Assembly: GCF_048087625.1 (NCBI RefSeq)
Contig: NZ_CP159805.1
Coordinates: 1,612,001 to 1,676,000 of the forward strand
DNA from: Pseudothioglobus sp905182815
GTDB lineage: Bacteria; Pseudomonadota; Gammaproteobacteria; PS1; Pseudothioglobaceae
Length of the DNA stretch: 64,000 bases
Reading direction: 5' to 3'
Below the pieces are notes generated by a model. The model worked only from the letters and a program-made list of their open reading frames with translations, ran no database searches and was not told the DNA's origin. Within the stretch, counting starts at the first letter, position 1, and each line of letters starts with the position of its first letter. Shown here piece by piece: positions 25,341-34,354 of the stretch. A program made the position numbers and the translations under genes.

Positions 25341-26720
25341 ATGTTTATCAGTGTTTTAGACTTATTTAAAGTTGGTGTTGGGCCTTCAAGCTCGCACACA
25401 ATGGGGCCTATGGTTGCTGCCAATGATTTTATGACGCATGTCAAAAAATTTTTAGATTCAAATCCTGCTGGTGAAATGCGTCATATTAGATGCACTCTAA
25501 AGAATTCTTTAGCTTACACAGGAGTTGGCCATGCAACAGATAGAGCTGTCACTCTTGGACTTAATGGATATCTTCCAAATACCATCATTAAAGAGAATAT
25601 GGATGAAGTCATTGAGAGAACTTGGAGCTCAAAAAATATAGCTATCAACAACACTCAAAAAGTTGCATTCTTTTCGGAAGATGATATCATTTTTGATACT
25701 AGGAACTCATTAAAGCAAAACCCTAACGGTATGGTTTTTGAGCTTCTTGACAAGACAGATTCAATTCTAATATCACATACTTATTTCTCTATCGGTGGTG
25801 GTTTTATATCTACATTAGCAGAAATAGATAATGTTGAAGCGCCCATTGCAGCGGAGCCAAGCTCAGCCTATCCATTCCCGTTTGATAATTCAGATCAAAT
25901 GCTGGAAATGTCTAAAAAGCATGATAAGACTATTTGGGAAATGAAGCTCGCCAATGAAATAGAAAATATTCCTGAAAAAATTCTGAATAAGGAGCTTGAT
26001 ACTATCTGGGACGCAATGAAAACGTGTGTTGAGAGTGGTCTTGCAACTGAAGGTATATTGCCGGGTGGTTTAAATACCAAGAGGCGGGCAAAAAAATTGC
26101 ATGAAAGCCTCCAGAGTGATCCAGAAAATACAAATTCTAGTGACTGGCTTTGTGCATATGCCATGGCAGTAAATGAAGAAAATGCTGCTGGTCACATGGT
26201 AGTGACTGCGCCCACTAATGGAGCAGCAGGTGTCGTTCCAGCAACTCTTTACTACTTCTATAAACATAAGTCGGCAACTCAAGAACAAATTCGTCAATTC
26301 TTATTAACAGCATCTGCGATTGGTGGGCTAATAAAACATAACAGCTCTATATCAGGAGCTGAGGTTGGCTGTCAAGGGGAGGTAGGATCAGCATCCTCAA
26401 TGGCTGCTGCGGCTTTATGCACTGTTAGAGGCGGCACAACAGCGCAAATTGAAAATGCTGCAGAAATGGCGCTAGAACACCATATTGGAATGACGTGCGA
26501 CCCAGTCAAGGGTCTTGTTCAAGTTCCTTGTATTGAGAGAAATGGATTTGGCGCAGTTAAGGCGTATACTGCAAGCTCACTTTCGCTTAGAGAAAGTGGT
26601 GAACATTTAATTTCGCTAGATCAGTGTATTGCTGCTATGAAAAGAACTGGCCTTGATATGTCTACAAAATATAAAGAGACGTCATTAGGCGGTTTGGCTG
26701 TAAGCTTTATTGAATGCTAA
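25341..26720 (+). CDS. sdaA: L-serine ammonia-lyase (serine dehydratase)
   Basis: 4Fe-4S enzyme that converts L-serine to pyruvate and ammonia. It has the N-terminal GVGPSSSHTMGPM motif and the C-terminal NGFGAVKAYTASSL, and cluster Cys candidates in VGCQGEVGSASSM, ALCTVRG and TCDPVKGLVQVPC. It is 459 aa (E. coli SdaA 454). The ATG at 25341 has no obvious ribosome site. It drains serine made from glycine and one-carbon units into pyruvate, closing the route from methylated glycines. No adjacent serine transporter. Confidence 0.95.
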   Translation: MFISVLDLFKVGVGPSSSHTMGPMVAANDFMTHVKKFLDSNPAGEMRHIRCTLKNSLAYTGVGHATDRAVTLGLNGYLPNTIIKENMDEVIERTWSSKNIAINNTQKVAFFSEDDIIFDTRNSLKQNPNGMVFELLDKTDSILISHTYFSIGGGFISTLAEIDNVEAPIAAEPSSAYPFPFDNSDQMLEMSKKHDKTIWEMKLANEIENIPEKILNKELDTIWDAMKTCVESGLATEGILPGGLNTKRRAKKLHESLQSDPENTNSSDWLCAYAMAVNEENAAGHMVVTAPTNGAAGVVPATLYYFYKHKSATQEQIRQFLLTASAIGGLIKHNSSISGAEVGCQGEVGSASSMAAAALCTVRGGTTAQIENAAEMALEHHIGMTCDPVKGLVQVPCIERNGFGAVKAYTASSLSLRESGEHLISLDQCIAAMKRTGLDMSTKYKETSLGGLAVSFIEC

Positions 26721-26721
26721 A

Positions 26722-27453
26722 TTAGTCTGTATCAACTAGTCCTGCGCCTGCACCTGAAGCTCTAGACTCAGCACTTGATTTAACCAAGCAGCGTGAAAAG
26801 TAGCTATAAATTGCCTGCCAATTCTCCTCTACTTTAATGCCATTATGAAGTACTCTTAATTTTTCTTCAGCTAACTTAAATTTTTTAACATTCTTACCTT
26901 TATAGGATTTATCACCTATTTCTAGAGGTGAAATTAACACATCAGCATTGCTGCTTAATTCTATAGGATTAGATGACGAGCTTAACACTTCCCACTCTTC
27001 ATTATCAGTTAAGTTAACTTGAAATTGATTTTTATCTTGATCAGTCCAAAGTACTTTTAGCCCATTACATTTATTAGCACCAAGAGCGGAAACAACTAAA
27101 AATGGAGAATCAACATTACTAATTTTTAATTCACTGACTCTACTATTAATCTCAACCCAATCAACACTGCTTGAAGATGCCTCTAAAGAAGATAAGAGCT
27201 TCTCTTCTGGACAAAATAAATGTCCCCCTGCTTTTGTTTTTTCAAATTTAATCGATAAACTACTTGCTTGACTATCTAGATTATCAAGCGCTTTTAAGCT
27301 ACATAGCGAAGGGTCAAAACCATTTTCTGAAATCCACATATTGGCTCTTGCAAAGTCTTCTGAAAGACCAATAGGAGCTTCTACACCAAAGGCTGCTCTA
27401 GTGAAATAAAAAAGAACTTCATTTAATGAAATTGTTAAATAACTTTCTGACAT
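26722..27453 (-). CDS. DUF3726-like protein of unknown function
   Basis: 243 aa, no recognised catalytic motif. The N-terminus ISLNEVLFYFTRAAFGVEAPIG followed by SEDFARANMWISENGFD resembles, from memory, the DUF3726 family. I chose ATG at 27453 (MSESYLT) because the longer form from 27510 would lie inside the upstream gene; it overlaps that gene by 19 bases. The C-terminus is rich in Ser/Ala/Gly. It is last in a four-gene operon with an aldehyde dehydrogenase, an M19-like protein and a 580-residue unknown. It is convergent with sdaA with one base between. The domain name needs confirmation. Confidence 0.6.
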   Translation of the reverse strand: MSESYLTISLNEVLFYFTRAAFGVEAPIGLSEDFARANMWISENGFDPSLCSLKALDNLDSQASSLSIKFEKTKAGGHLFCPEEKLLSSLEASSSSVDWVEINSRVSELKISNVDSPFLVVSALGANKCNGLKVLWTDQDKNQFQVNLTDNEEWEVLSSSSNPIELSSNADVLISPLEIGDKSYKGKNVKKFKLAEEKLRVLHNGIKVEENWQAIYSYFSRCLVKSSAESRASGAGAGLVDTD

Positions 27454-29177
27454 GTACAATTTATGCACGGAAATGACTGGGGTCTTCCCGCAATTGGAAA
27501 TGACCAGCAATCATGGTTTGGCTCTGACAGTTGATCAGGCATTGGAGCACCTTGATACATTGATATCCGAGTCCATAAGTCGGACTTTGGATCAAACTTT
27601 GAAGCCCCAAAAAAGGCTAACTTAAAACGTAATAAATCTAGTGGCCTCATGGATTCACTTAATAAATTATCCTGAACTTCAGAATAAGGCCTGACAAAAG
27701 TATTTTGAATTCGACGAATGATATGTCTAAATTCTGGGTACATCATTACAAACTCACTGATTGAAATATCATTAGAAGTGGATGATAATACTTTATTGAG
27801 CTGACTTACATCTCTACCAATAGCCAGTGGCATTTCTTGCTCAACGCCATCATCAATTCCTTTAGAGCCAAACCTAGGCTCCAACTTATCTTCAGAATAG
27901 TACCAAAAATGGTGCTGTGATTCTTTTAAAGAAAAATCAATACTAGTAGCCCATTGATAAGAATCTTCAACAACTTCTTTTAATTGGGCTAATGACATAT
28001 CTGCATTGAATGTTGGAATCAGATTAGTTGACATTGTCTCTGCAAGATCATCTACTAATGAGCCATGAGGCTCAATAATTAAAGAGACGACCATCTCTTG
28101 ACATTCTAATGAAAAATTATCCTCTACAAACTGATAAATTCCATTCCAAGGATAGGGTCTAGATATATTAAACTCATCTTCACACCAAATCCTGAGCGAT
28201 TGTATTTCGTCTGTTAAGCACGAGATTCTATCAGCCTGGACAGTATCCTCAACATTCCATTCATCAACATGCTGACTAACCTGAAACAGTGACTTTAAGA
28301 AAACTTTAAGAGTACCTTCAATTGGAGTTTCAATTGATCTTACTCTTGCTAATGCGGTTTCTTTTGCAACAACCCAATTATGAATTAATGCTGGGTGTTT
28401 AAGTAAAAATGGAGCCATACCCAAGCCTGTTGCATTTCCCACACCAATAAATTGACGTGTAGTTTTATCAAGTTTAACTGCTTTTTTACCGCCTCTTTCT
28501 CTTGCAAGCTCTTCAACTGAATCAATCGTAAACCAGCGAATTAAATAAACAGTTAACAACTCCATTTGAAATGGTGCTTTACACTCCTCTCGATCAGCAA
28601 TCTTAGCTCGATCTGCACAGCCAAACTTTCCACTTCCATAAACCGCGGAAGTTCTCATTAAATAACCTACAGAAGTTAATAAATCGATATCTGGTTGCTG
28701 ACCTTTTGATAGAGAGTCAACTGCATTTTTAAATACTCTTAAACTTTTGTTTGCTCTTGCTAAAGCAAGCTCACTTGGTCTATATCGACCCCCTTCCTGC
28801 TTGGGGGTATTATTTGCTAAATAGTCAATATCTTCTTGAGTGGGTACACCGTCAAAAAGATTAAAAGTTGCATCCCATACTTCTGCAATAACTCTATCAG
28901 TTCTCATTTCATCTGGTATTTTTTGAGTAAAGGCAACCAATGAATATGTCCTATGTGGAGTCGTCACAGCATAAATACTTAAACCATAACCATCCTTATC
29001 AACTTCTCGACGAGTTCTCTCAAATTTCCAATTCTCACGAGCCATTCGCCTTATAAGCGTTCGCATAAAACTTAAACGAGTAGGGAATGAAGAACCCATT
29101 CTCTCAAGACGCATAACCTTTTCAGGTGATCTCATAAAATCAGATTCAATATCAATAATTGCAGTTTCTGTAGTCAT
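27435..29177 (-). CDS. Conserved-looking protein of unknown function, 580 aa
   Basis: I do not recognise a characterised family. The protein looks soluble: no signal peptide and no clear membrane segment. It is rich in Arg/Glu in its first 120 residues (LRTLIRRMARENWKFERTRR-type helix) and has a compact Cys group at its C-terminus (CINCTC, last 10 residues), which could bind metal. HRTYSLVAFTQKIPDEMRTDRVIAE looks like a tight structural core. It starts 8 bases after the M19-like gene and overlaps the DUF3726-like gene at its stop. The tight operon implies joint function with both. Confidence 0.7.
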   Translation of the reverse strand: MTTETAIIDIESDFMRSPEKVMRLERMGSSFPTRLSFMRTLIRRMARENWKFERTRREVDKDGYGLSIYAVTTPHRTYSLVAFTQKIPDEMRTDRVIAEVWDATFNLFDGVPTQEDIDYLANNTPKQEGGRYRPSELALARANKSLRVFKNAVDSLSKGQQPDIDLLTSVGYLMRTSAVYGSGKFGCADRAKIADREECKAPFQMELLTVYLIRWFTIDSVEELARERGGKKAVKLDKTTRQFIGVGNATGLGMAPFLLKHPALIHNWVVAKETALARVRSIETPIEGTLKVFLKSLFQVSQHVDEWNVEDTVQADRISCLTDEIQSLRIWCEDEFNISRPYPWNGIYQFVEDNFSLECQEMVVSLIIEPHGSLVDDLAETMSTNLIPTFNADMSLAQLKEVVEDSYQWATSIDFSLKESQHHFWYYSEDKLEPRFGSKGIDDGVEQEMPLAIGRDVSQLNKVLSSTSNDISISEFVMMYPEFRHIIRRIQNTFVRPYSEVQDNLLSESMRPLDLLRFKLAFFGASKFDPKSDLWTRISMYQGAPMPDQLSEPNHDCWSFPIAGRPQSFPCINCTCQKVI

Positions 29178-29185
29178 AATTCCAA

Positions 29186-30172
29186 TTATAAAGGTTCAAA
29201 GGATGCTTCAAAAAAGTTTAGCCAGTTCTTACCCATGATTGAATCAATATCATTGCTATTAAAACCAGCACTTTTTAGGCCAGTTGCAATATTTAAAAAG
29301 TCACGGTTATCACGGAACCACTTTGGCTGATCAGGAAAACCTGCAAAACTTGCAGAGCCCTCTCCAAAGTCACGCTCATTTGTCCAAGTTCCATTTCTCA
29401 TCCATTCAACAACACTGTCAGGCTGATTTTGGCATAAATCAGTTCCAATACCAATATTATGAACACCCATAATTTCGGCAGTGTCGGCAACCATATTACA
29501 AAAACTCTCTAGTGAACAGTTAGTACCACCTTTAAGATGGTGCGCATAGACTGAAAAACCAAGCATACTGCCACTTTCACCTAAAGCCTTAAGAACTTTA
29601 TTAGACTTATTTCTTAATGCAGGATGCCAAAAAGTTGGATTAGCATGGGTAATTGCAATAGGGCGCTCTGAGATTTCAATCGCCTCAAGCGTAGAAATTT
29701 CTGAAGAATGGCTCATATCAACCACTAAGCCAACTCTATTCATTTCTTTAATTACTTGCTTACCCATTCGGGTTATACCTGGGTCATTTTCTTCATAACA
29801 ACCTGTGCCCAATAAACTCTGATTGTTATAGGTTAGCTGCATAAATCTAACACCCAATTGATGGCATATTTCGACCAATCCAATATCGTCTTCTATTGGC
29901 GAGCAATTCTGAAAACCAAAAAATATTGCAGTTCGTCCCTCATTTTGAGCTTTAAGAACATCACTTACAGACTTACCATGAAAAATTAAATCTGAAAAAC
30001 TTTCAAAACGGCGATTCCAATCAATAACATTTTTCACCATCTCTTGAAAGTCTTCATGGTAACAAATTGTAACGTGGACCGCACTAAGCCCACCATCATT
30101 AATTTGTTTGAAGACCTCTTCACTCCAATTGTTATACTGAAGTGCGTCAATAAAAAGTGATGGATGAGCCAT
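29186..30172 (-). CDS. Membrane-dipeptidase-like protein (peptidase M19) with altered metal ligands
   Basis: Related to renal/membrane dipeptidase (328 aa), and keeps part of the binuclear site: H in VDMSHSS, H in ITHANP and D in IGTDLC. The first motif, normally DGHND, reads IDALQY here, so both the His and Asp ligands are gone. The bridging Glu (VEGGHS in the family) aligns with Gln in FGFQNCS. It may therefore be mononuclear or do non-peptidase chemistry. It overlaps the aldehyde dehydrogenase stop by one base. No signal peptide is seen, so it should be cytoplasmic. Confidence 0.8.
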   Translation of the reverse strand: MAHPSLFIDALQYNNWSEEVFKQINDGGLSAVHVTICYHEDFQEMVKNVIDWNRRFESFSDLIFHGKSVSDVLKAQNEGRTAIFFGFQNCSPIEDDIGLVEICHQLGVRFMQLTYNNQSLLGTGCYEENDPGITRMGKQVIKEMNRVGLVVDMSHSSEISTLEAIEISERPIAITHANPTFWHPALRNKSNKVLKALGESGSMLGFSVYAHHLKGGTNCSLESFCNMVADTAEIMGVHNIGIGTDLCQNQPDSVVEWMRNGTWTNERDFGEGSASFAGFPDQPKWFRDNRDFLNIATGLKSAGFNSNDIDSIMGKNWLNFFEASFEPL

Positions 30173-31620
30173 TATGGGTTTCCGCTAGAAATATATGAAG
30201 TTTTAACTTGAGTATATAGCTCTTTTGCGTATGATCCTTGCTCTCTAGGACCAAAACTTGAGTTTTTTCTACCACCAAAAGGAACATGATAATCAGTACC
30301 AGCCGTTGGTAAATTCACCATTACGCACCCACTCTCTGCGTTTCTTCGAAAATGACTTGCTCGTGATAGTGACTGAGTAATAATGCCTGAAACAAGACCA
30401 AAATCTGTGTCGTTGGCAACTGATAGAGCTTCGTCATAATCCGTAACCTTAATAACGCAAGCCATAGGCGCAAATAATTCTTCTCGGTTCACGCGCATAG
30501 CGTTATTACCGCCAACTAATAAGGCAGGCTGCATATAAAAGCCAGGATTATCGAGCTCCAGTTTTTCACCACCACATACTATTTCACAGCCCTCTTCTTT
30601 AGCTAAAGACATGTATTTAAGATTTGAGTCAAGTTGCTGTTGACTTGCTACTGGGCCAATTTGAGTCCCTTCGTGGAGCGCATGTCCAACCTTAAGAGCT
30701 GCAGTAGATTGACTCATTCGATCAACAAACTCATCATGAATTGATGCATGAACAACTAACCTTGATGAGGCAGTACACTTTTGACCTGTACTTCCAAAAG
30801 CACTCCCAGTAGCCGCAGCAACAGCAACATCAATATCTGCATCATCCATTACTACTAATGGATTTTTAGAGCCAAGTTCTAATTGAAACTTCGTTAAGTT
30901 TTTTGCCGCAGCACCAGCTATTTGAAGGCCAACATCATAGGACCCAGTAAAACTAATAGCATGGACTTTTGGGCTTTCAGCTAAAGCCTGACCGATAGAT
31001 GATCCAGAACCCATAACTAAATTAAATAATCCTTTTGGAATATCTTGCTTTACAATGATTTCTGTTAACGCTACTGCACTTGCTGGAGTTAGGTTGGCAG
31101 GCTTCCAAATAACTGCATTACCGAATGCTAATGCAGGGGCAATTTTCCAGCTTGCAGTCGCAGTTGGGAAGTTCCAAGGAGAAATAATTGCAACAGTCCC
31201 CATCGCTTCTCGTCGAACATCAATTTCAATGTTTGGCCTAACTGAATCTGCAGTATCCCCACTTTGACGAAGCACTTCAGCAGCGTAGTAAGTAAAAAAT
31301 TGACCAGCTCTATAAATTTCTCCTTTGCCTTCAGCTAACGGTTTACCTTCTTCACGAGAAAGTAACTCTCCTAACTCAGCACTTCGAGCCATCATCTCCT
31401 CACCAATCTTCATCAACACAGCTTGTCGCTGCTCCAAACCAGTAGCAGCCCATTGCTTTTGCGCAATTTGAGAAGAGTTAAGGGCATCCTCTAGCTGAGC
31501 ATTATTTGCTTGCGCATACTCACCAATGACATCGTTAGTGTCGGAAGGATTTATGTTAGATATCGAACTAGAACCCTTGACCCAGTCGCCGGCTATAAAG
31601 TTATTAGACAGATTTGACAT
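30172..31620 (-). CDS. NAD(P)-dependent aldehyde dehydrogenase
   Basis: Oxidises an aldehyde to a carboxylate. The catalytic Cys is in GQKCTASS near residue 285 and the general-base Glu in LELGSKNP near 253. The NAD-binding FTGS and the ISPWNFPTA segment are standard. It is 482 aa, typical. It resembles the 2,5-dioxopentanoate (alpha-ketoglutarate semialdehyde) dehydrogenase group, but the substrate is not fixed by sequence. It is the first gene of a four-gene operon with M19-like, 580-aa and DUF3726-like proteins. Confidence 0.88.
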   Translation of the reverse strand: MSNLSNNFIAGDWVKGSSSISNINPSDTNDVIGEYAQANNAQLEDALNSSQIAQKQWAATGLEQRQAVLMKIGEEMMARSAELGELLSREEGKPLAEGKGEIYRAGQFFTYYAAEVLRQSGDTADSVRPNIEIDVRREAMGTVAIISPWNFPTATASWKIAPALAFGNAVIWKPANLTPASAVALTEIIVKQDIPKGLFNLVMGSGSSIGQALAESPKVHAISFTGSYDVGLQIAGAAAKNLTKFQLELGSKNPLVVMDDADIDVAVAAATGSAFGSTGQKCTASSRLVVHASIHDEFVDRMSQSTAALKVGHALHEGTQIGPVASQQQLDSNLKYMSLAKEEGCEIVCGGEKLELDNPGFYMQPALLVGGNNAMRVNREELFAPMACVIKVTDYDEALSVANDTDFGLVSGIITQSLSRASHFRRNAESGCVMVNLPTAGTDYHVPFGGRKNSSFGPREQGSYAKELYTQVKTSYISSGNP

Positions 31621-31703
31621 TATTTTTTATTTATTTTTAAAATATTAAATTTTACTCTTTATTGCTGATTTATCAAGAATATAAGGCAATAAGTAAATAT
31701 AGT

Positions 31704-31727
31704 ATTTTTCATGTTTGTATGAAAAAT
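31704..31727. promoter_or_regulatory. Inverted repeat in a divergent control region
   Basis: ATTTTTCAT (31704-31712) and ATGAAAAAT (31719-31727) are perfect 9-bp arms around a 6-base spacer. The repeat lies 84 bases upstream of the aldehyde dehydrogenase start (minus) and 67 bases upstream of the small plus-strand ORF. The geometry suits a dimeric regulator serving both directions. Otherwise the 31621-31793 gap is AT-rich without further structure. Confidence 0.45.
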
Positions 31728-31793
31728 TAATGTACCATTTAACAAATATTTAATCAACGATACATATATTAAATATATTGTAATCAAACTATT

Positions 31794-31907
31794 ATGGTTA
31801 ACTCTTCTAAAAGACTTGGTAGGGATGCAAGGAGAACAGATCGACTAAAAGTCAAGATTGAAATGTTCCCTACTTTGAATAATGCGATGGAAGAGTCGGT
31901 ATATTAA
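31794..31907 (+). CDS. Small ORF, 37 aa, possibly a remnant of an MttB-type N-terminus
   Basis: The ATG at 31794 opens a 37-codon frame ending in TAA at 31907, ten bases before the next gene's preferred start. Its translation begins MVNSSKRLGRDARRTDRLKV and ends MEESVY. The basic GRDARR run resembles, from memory, starts of MttB-superfamily methyltransferases, but the match is too short to prove. It could be a real small protein, a leader peptide or the remnant of a lost gene. Confidence 0.4.
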   Translation: MVNSSKRLGRDARRTDRLKVKIEMFPTLNNAMEESVY

Positions 31908-31917
31908 AAGAACAAAA

Positions 31918-33270
31918 ATGAGCAAAATTAAACTACCAAAAAACCCTGGTAAAACTGGCTGGAAAGAAATCCTTTCTAAAAGAAAGGTCAATCCAAAGCT
32001 TTCTAATCATAGCAATGTAGACTATCTCATTATTGGTGGAGGTTTTGCTGGCCTCTCTGCAGCTCGACGTTTAAATCAAATCAATAAGGATGTAAAAATT
32101 GCAATACTTGAAGCCTGTGAAATTGGTGAGGGTCCTGCGGGAAGAAATTCGGGCTTTATGATTGATCTTCCTCATAACCTAGCCTCCGATGACTACCTTG
32201 GAAGTTTAGAAAAAGATCATGAACAAACCCTTATCAATCGCTCAGCAATTCAGTTTGCTAAGAGCGCTTCAGAAGAGTATGAAATGCACTCCGAAGCGAT
32301 ACAACTTGTCGGCAGAACAAATGCAGCAGCAACCAAAAAGGGTGTAAATTTCAACACCGAGTATGCCAAACATCTAGATAAAACGAGTGAAAGTTATAAG
32401 GTACTTGATACTCAAGAAATGAAAGATTTAACTGGAATTGACTATTACATTAACGGACTTTGGACTCCTGGGACAGCCATGCTTCAGCCAGCACTTTATA
32501 TTCAATCGCTGGCGGATGGAGTTTCTAAACATTCCAATATAACAATCTATGAAAACTCTCCAGTGATTGACTTAATTGATGAAGGTATGCATGGTGGTGA
32601 AAAAATATGGAAGGCCAAAACCGAAATGGGGTCAATATCAAGTTCAAAAATTATATTGGCAGTCAATGGAATGGTTGAGCGTTTTGGATACTTTGAAAAC
32701 AGACTGATGACTATTTTTACTTACTCATCCATGTCAAGAAAATTAACCTCAAATGAATCTACTATATTAGGAGGCTCAAAAGAGTGGGGGCTTACCTCAG
32801 CAGATGCAATGGGGTCCTCAGTAAGACGAATCTCTGGTTTTGGTGGAGATCGCATTCTGATTCGAAATCGCTGGTCTTACAATCCAAATATGGAGGCTTC
32901 AGATTCATTTATGATCTCTGCAGCAAAAAGTCACTCATCATCCTTTAATGCTAGATTTTCTTCGCTTGATGGTGTCACTATGGAATATTGCTGGGGAGGA
33001 AGACTTTGCCTCAGCCTTAATACTGTCTTTGCACAGGGCGAAGTTGAAGAGGGTGTTTATTCTGCATGCTGTCAAAATGGTCTTGGAACAGCTAAAGGCA
33101 CAGCAATTGGCATCGTTACTGCTGAAAAAATTAGTGGGGCAATTAGTAGCCTTGTGCCTAATTTTGTTGATGAAGAAGCGCCAAAAAAATTGATGCCAAA
33201 AGCTATCATGTGGGCAGGTGTTAATGCCTACTTGGGCTGGAAAGAGCTTATGTCAGGAAAAGAAAAGTAG
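31918..33270 (+). CDS. FAD-dependent amine/amino-acid oxidoreductase (DAO family)
   Basis: The Rossmann FAD-binding motif LIIGGGFAGLSAARRL is near residue 37, followed by the DAO-type GPAGRNSGFMIDLPH and a C-terminal CCQNGLGTAKGTAIG. This fits the DadA/PuuB group, which oxidises secondary or primary amines or D-amino acids. The preferred start is ATG at 31918 (450 aa); an in-frame ATG at 31882 would add 12 basic residues overlapping the small ORF. Substrate unknown. It is the only plus-strand gene here and is convergent with the MDR gene. Confidence 0.8.
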   Translation: MSKIKLPKNPGKTGWKEILSKRKVNPKLSNHSNVDYLIIGGGFAGLSAARRLNQINKDVKIAILEACEIGEGPAGRNSGFMIDLPHNLASDDYLGSLEKDHEQTLINRSAIQFAKSASEEYEMHSEAIQLVGRTNAAATKKGVNFNTEYAKHLDKTSESYKVLDTQEMKDLTGIDYYINGLWTPGTAMLQPALYIQSLADGVSKHSNITIYENSPVIDLIDEGMHGGEKIWKAKTEMGSISSSKIILAVNGMVERFGYFENRLMTIFTYSSMSRKLTSNESTILGGSKEWGLTSADAMGSSVRRISGFGGDRILIRNRWSYNPNMEASDSFMISAAKSHSSSFNARFSSLDGVTMEYCWGGRLCLSLNTVFAQGEVEEGVYSACCQNGLGTAKGTAIGIVTAEKISGAISSLVPNFVDEEAPKKLMPKAIMWAGVNAYLGWKELMSGKEK

Positions 33271-33279
33271 CTTTAAGCG

Positions 33280-34350
33280 TCAAGGCAATAGTACTAATTT
33301 TCCAACGTATTTTTTAGCCAAGAAGTCTTTTTGGGCACTTACAATATCCTTGAGGGGATAAGCTCTGGATACTAATGGCTTAATTTCATTTCTTTCTATA
33401 TAGCCAATTAAATTTTTAAATACTTGGGAGTCCTGGACAGTGCATCCCATTAATGTTAAGTCTTTTAGGTAGAGGGTTCTAATATCAAGTTCAACAATTG
33501 GACCTGCAATTGCTCCTGCAGCAGCGTACCTTCCGCCTCTCTTTAAAACATCAAGCAGATCCGCCCAATCACTTCCAGCAACTAAATCGATAACAACATC
33601 AATACTTTCATTTTCTAAAGAGCTTACTAATCGATCTTCTCGATTAATAACCTCATCAGCACCTATCACTTTAACTGCGTCTGCCTTTGATTTACTTGCT
33701 ATTGCTACTACAGAAGCGCCCCGTCTTTTTGCAAGCTGAATTGCAGCAGATCCAACGCCGCCCGATGCGCCAGATATCAGAACAACTTCGCCTGCCTTAA
33801 CATTTGAACGCTCTAATAGGTTTTCTGCTGTTGAGTAAGCACAGGGTATAGATGCAAGTTCGGCAGCAGACCAATCACTTTCAATCTTAAAACTCTCTTC
33901 ACTAAAAGCTACCATAAACTCTGCAAAAGCACCATCACATTCAGAGCCCATTGTCCAGCACTCGTAGGGTCGATATCCCACTGCATATTGCTGCATTGTT
34001 CTAACCAGAACACGTTCACCAATTCGCTCTGAGTTGACTCCAACTCCAACAGCAACTATCTCACCATAACAATCAGCGCCCTGGATAATTGGAAAATCAA
34101 GCGGCTTACCTGACCAACCTCCATCTTCATCTAGGCCTTCATTGGAATTAGTTTCACCAGTAACTGCCTTGGAATACCAAGCAGTGCGAGTATTGATATC
34201 TGTATTATTAATGCCAGCACCTAGGACTTTAATCAAAACTTGGTCTGACATAGGCATAGGAACTTTGACGTCTGTGCGAAATTCAAGCACCTCAAATCCA
34301 CCGTGGCCAGTTGTCAAGATTGCACTCATTGTTTTTGGAATTCTACTCAT
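33280..34350 (-). CDS. Medium-chain dehydrogenase/reductase (zinc-type alcohol dehydrogenase-like)
   Basis: NAD(P)H-dependent MDR of 356 aa. N-terminal GroES-like fold (VLIKVLGAGINNTDINTR), QGADCYGEIVAVG, and the cofactor motif ISGASGGVGSAAIQLAKRRG near residue 197. There is no four-Cys structural zinc loop, which points to a quinone-oxidoreductase-like or acyl-CoA-reductase-like subgroup. AcuI (acryloyl-CoA reductase) is an MDR, but the detailed motifs here do not match it. It is the last gene of the MttB-like operon, four bases after galM. Confidence 0.78.
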   Translation of the reverse strand: MSRIPKTMSAILTTGHGGFEVLEFRTDVKVPMPMSDQVLIKVLGAGINNTDINTRTAWYSKAVTGETNSNEGLDEDGGWSGKPLDFPIIQGADCYGEIVAVGVGVNSERIGERVLVRTMQQYAVGYRPYECWTMGSECDGAFAEFMVAFSEESFKIESDWSAAELASIPCAYSTAENLLERSNVKAGEVVLISGASGGVGSAAIQLAKRRGASVVAIASKSKADAVKVIGADEVINREDRLVSSLENESIDVVIDLVAGSDWADLLDVLKRGGRYAAAGAIAGPIVELDIRTLYLKDLTLMGCTVQDSQVFKNLIGYIERNEIKPLVSRAYPLKDIVSAQKDFLAKKYVGKLVLLP

Positions 34351-34354
34351 ATAA

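Noticed and set aside
31882..31917. ATG at 31882 as the start of the FAD oxidoreductase
   Set aside because: It would add 12 basic residues and overlap the small ORF; the ATG at 31918 is a better fit to the family N-terminus.
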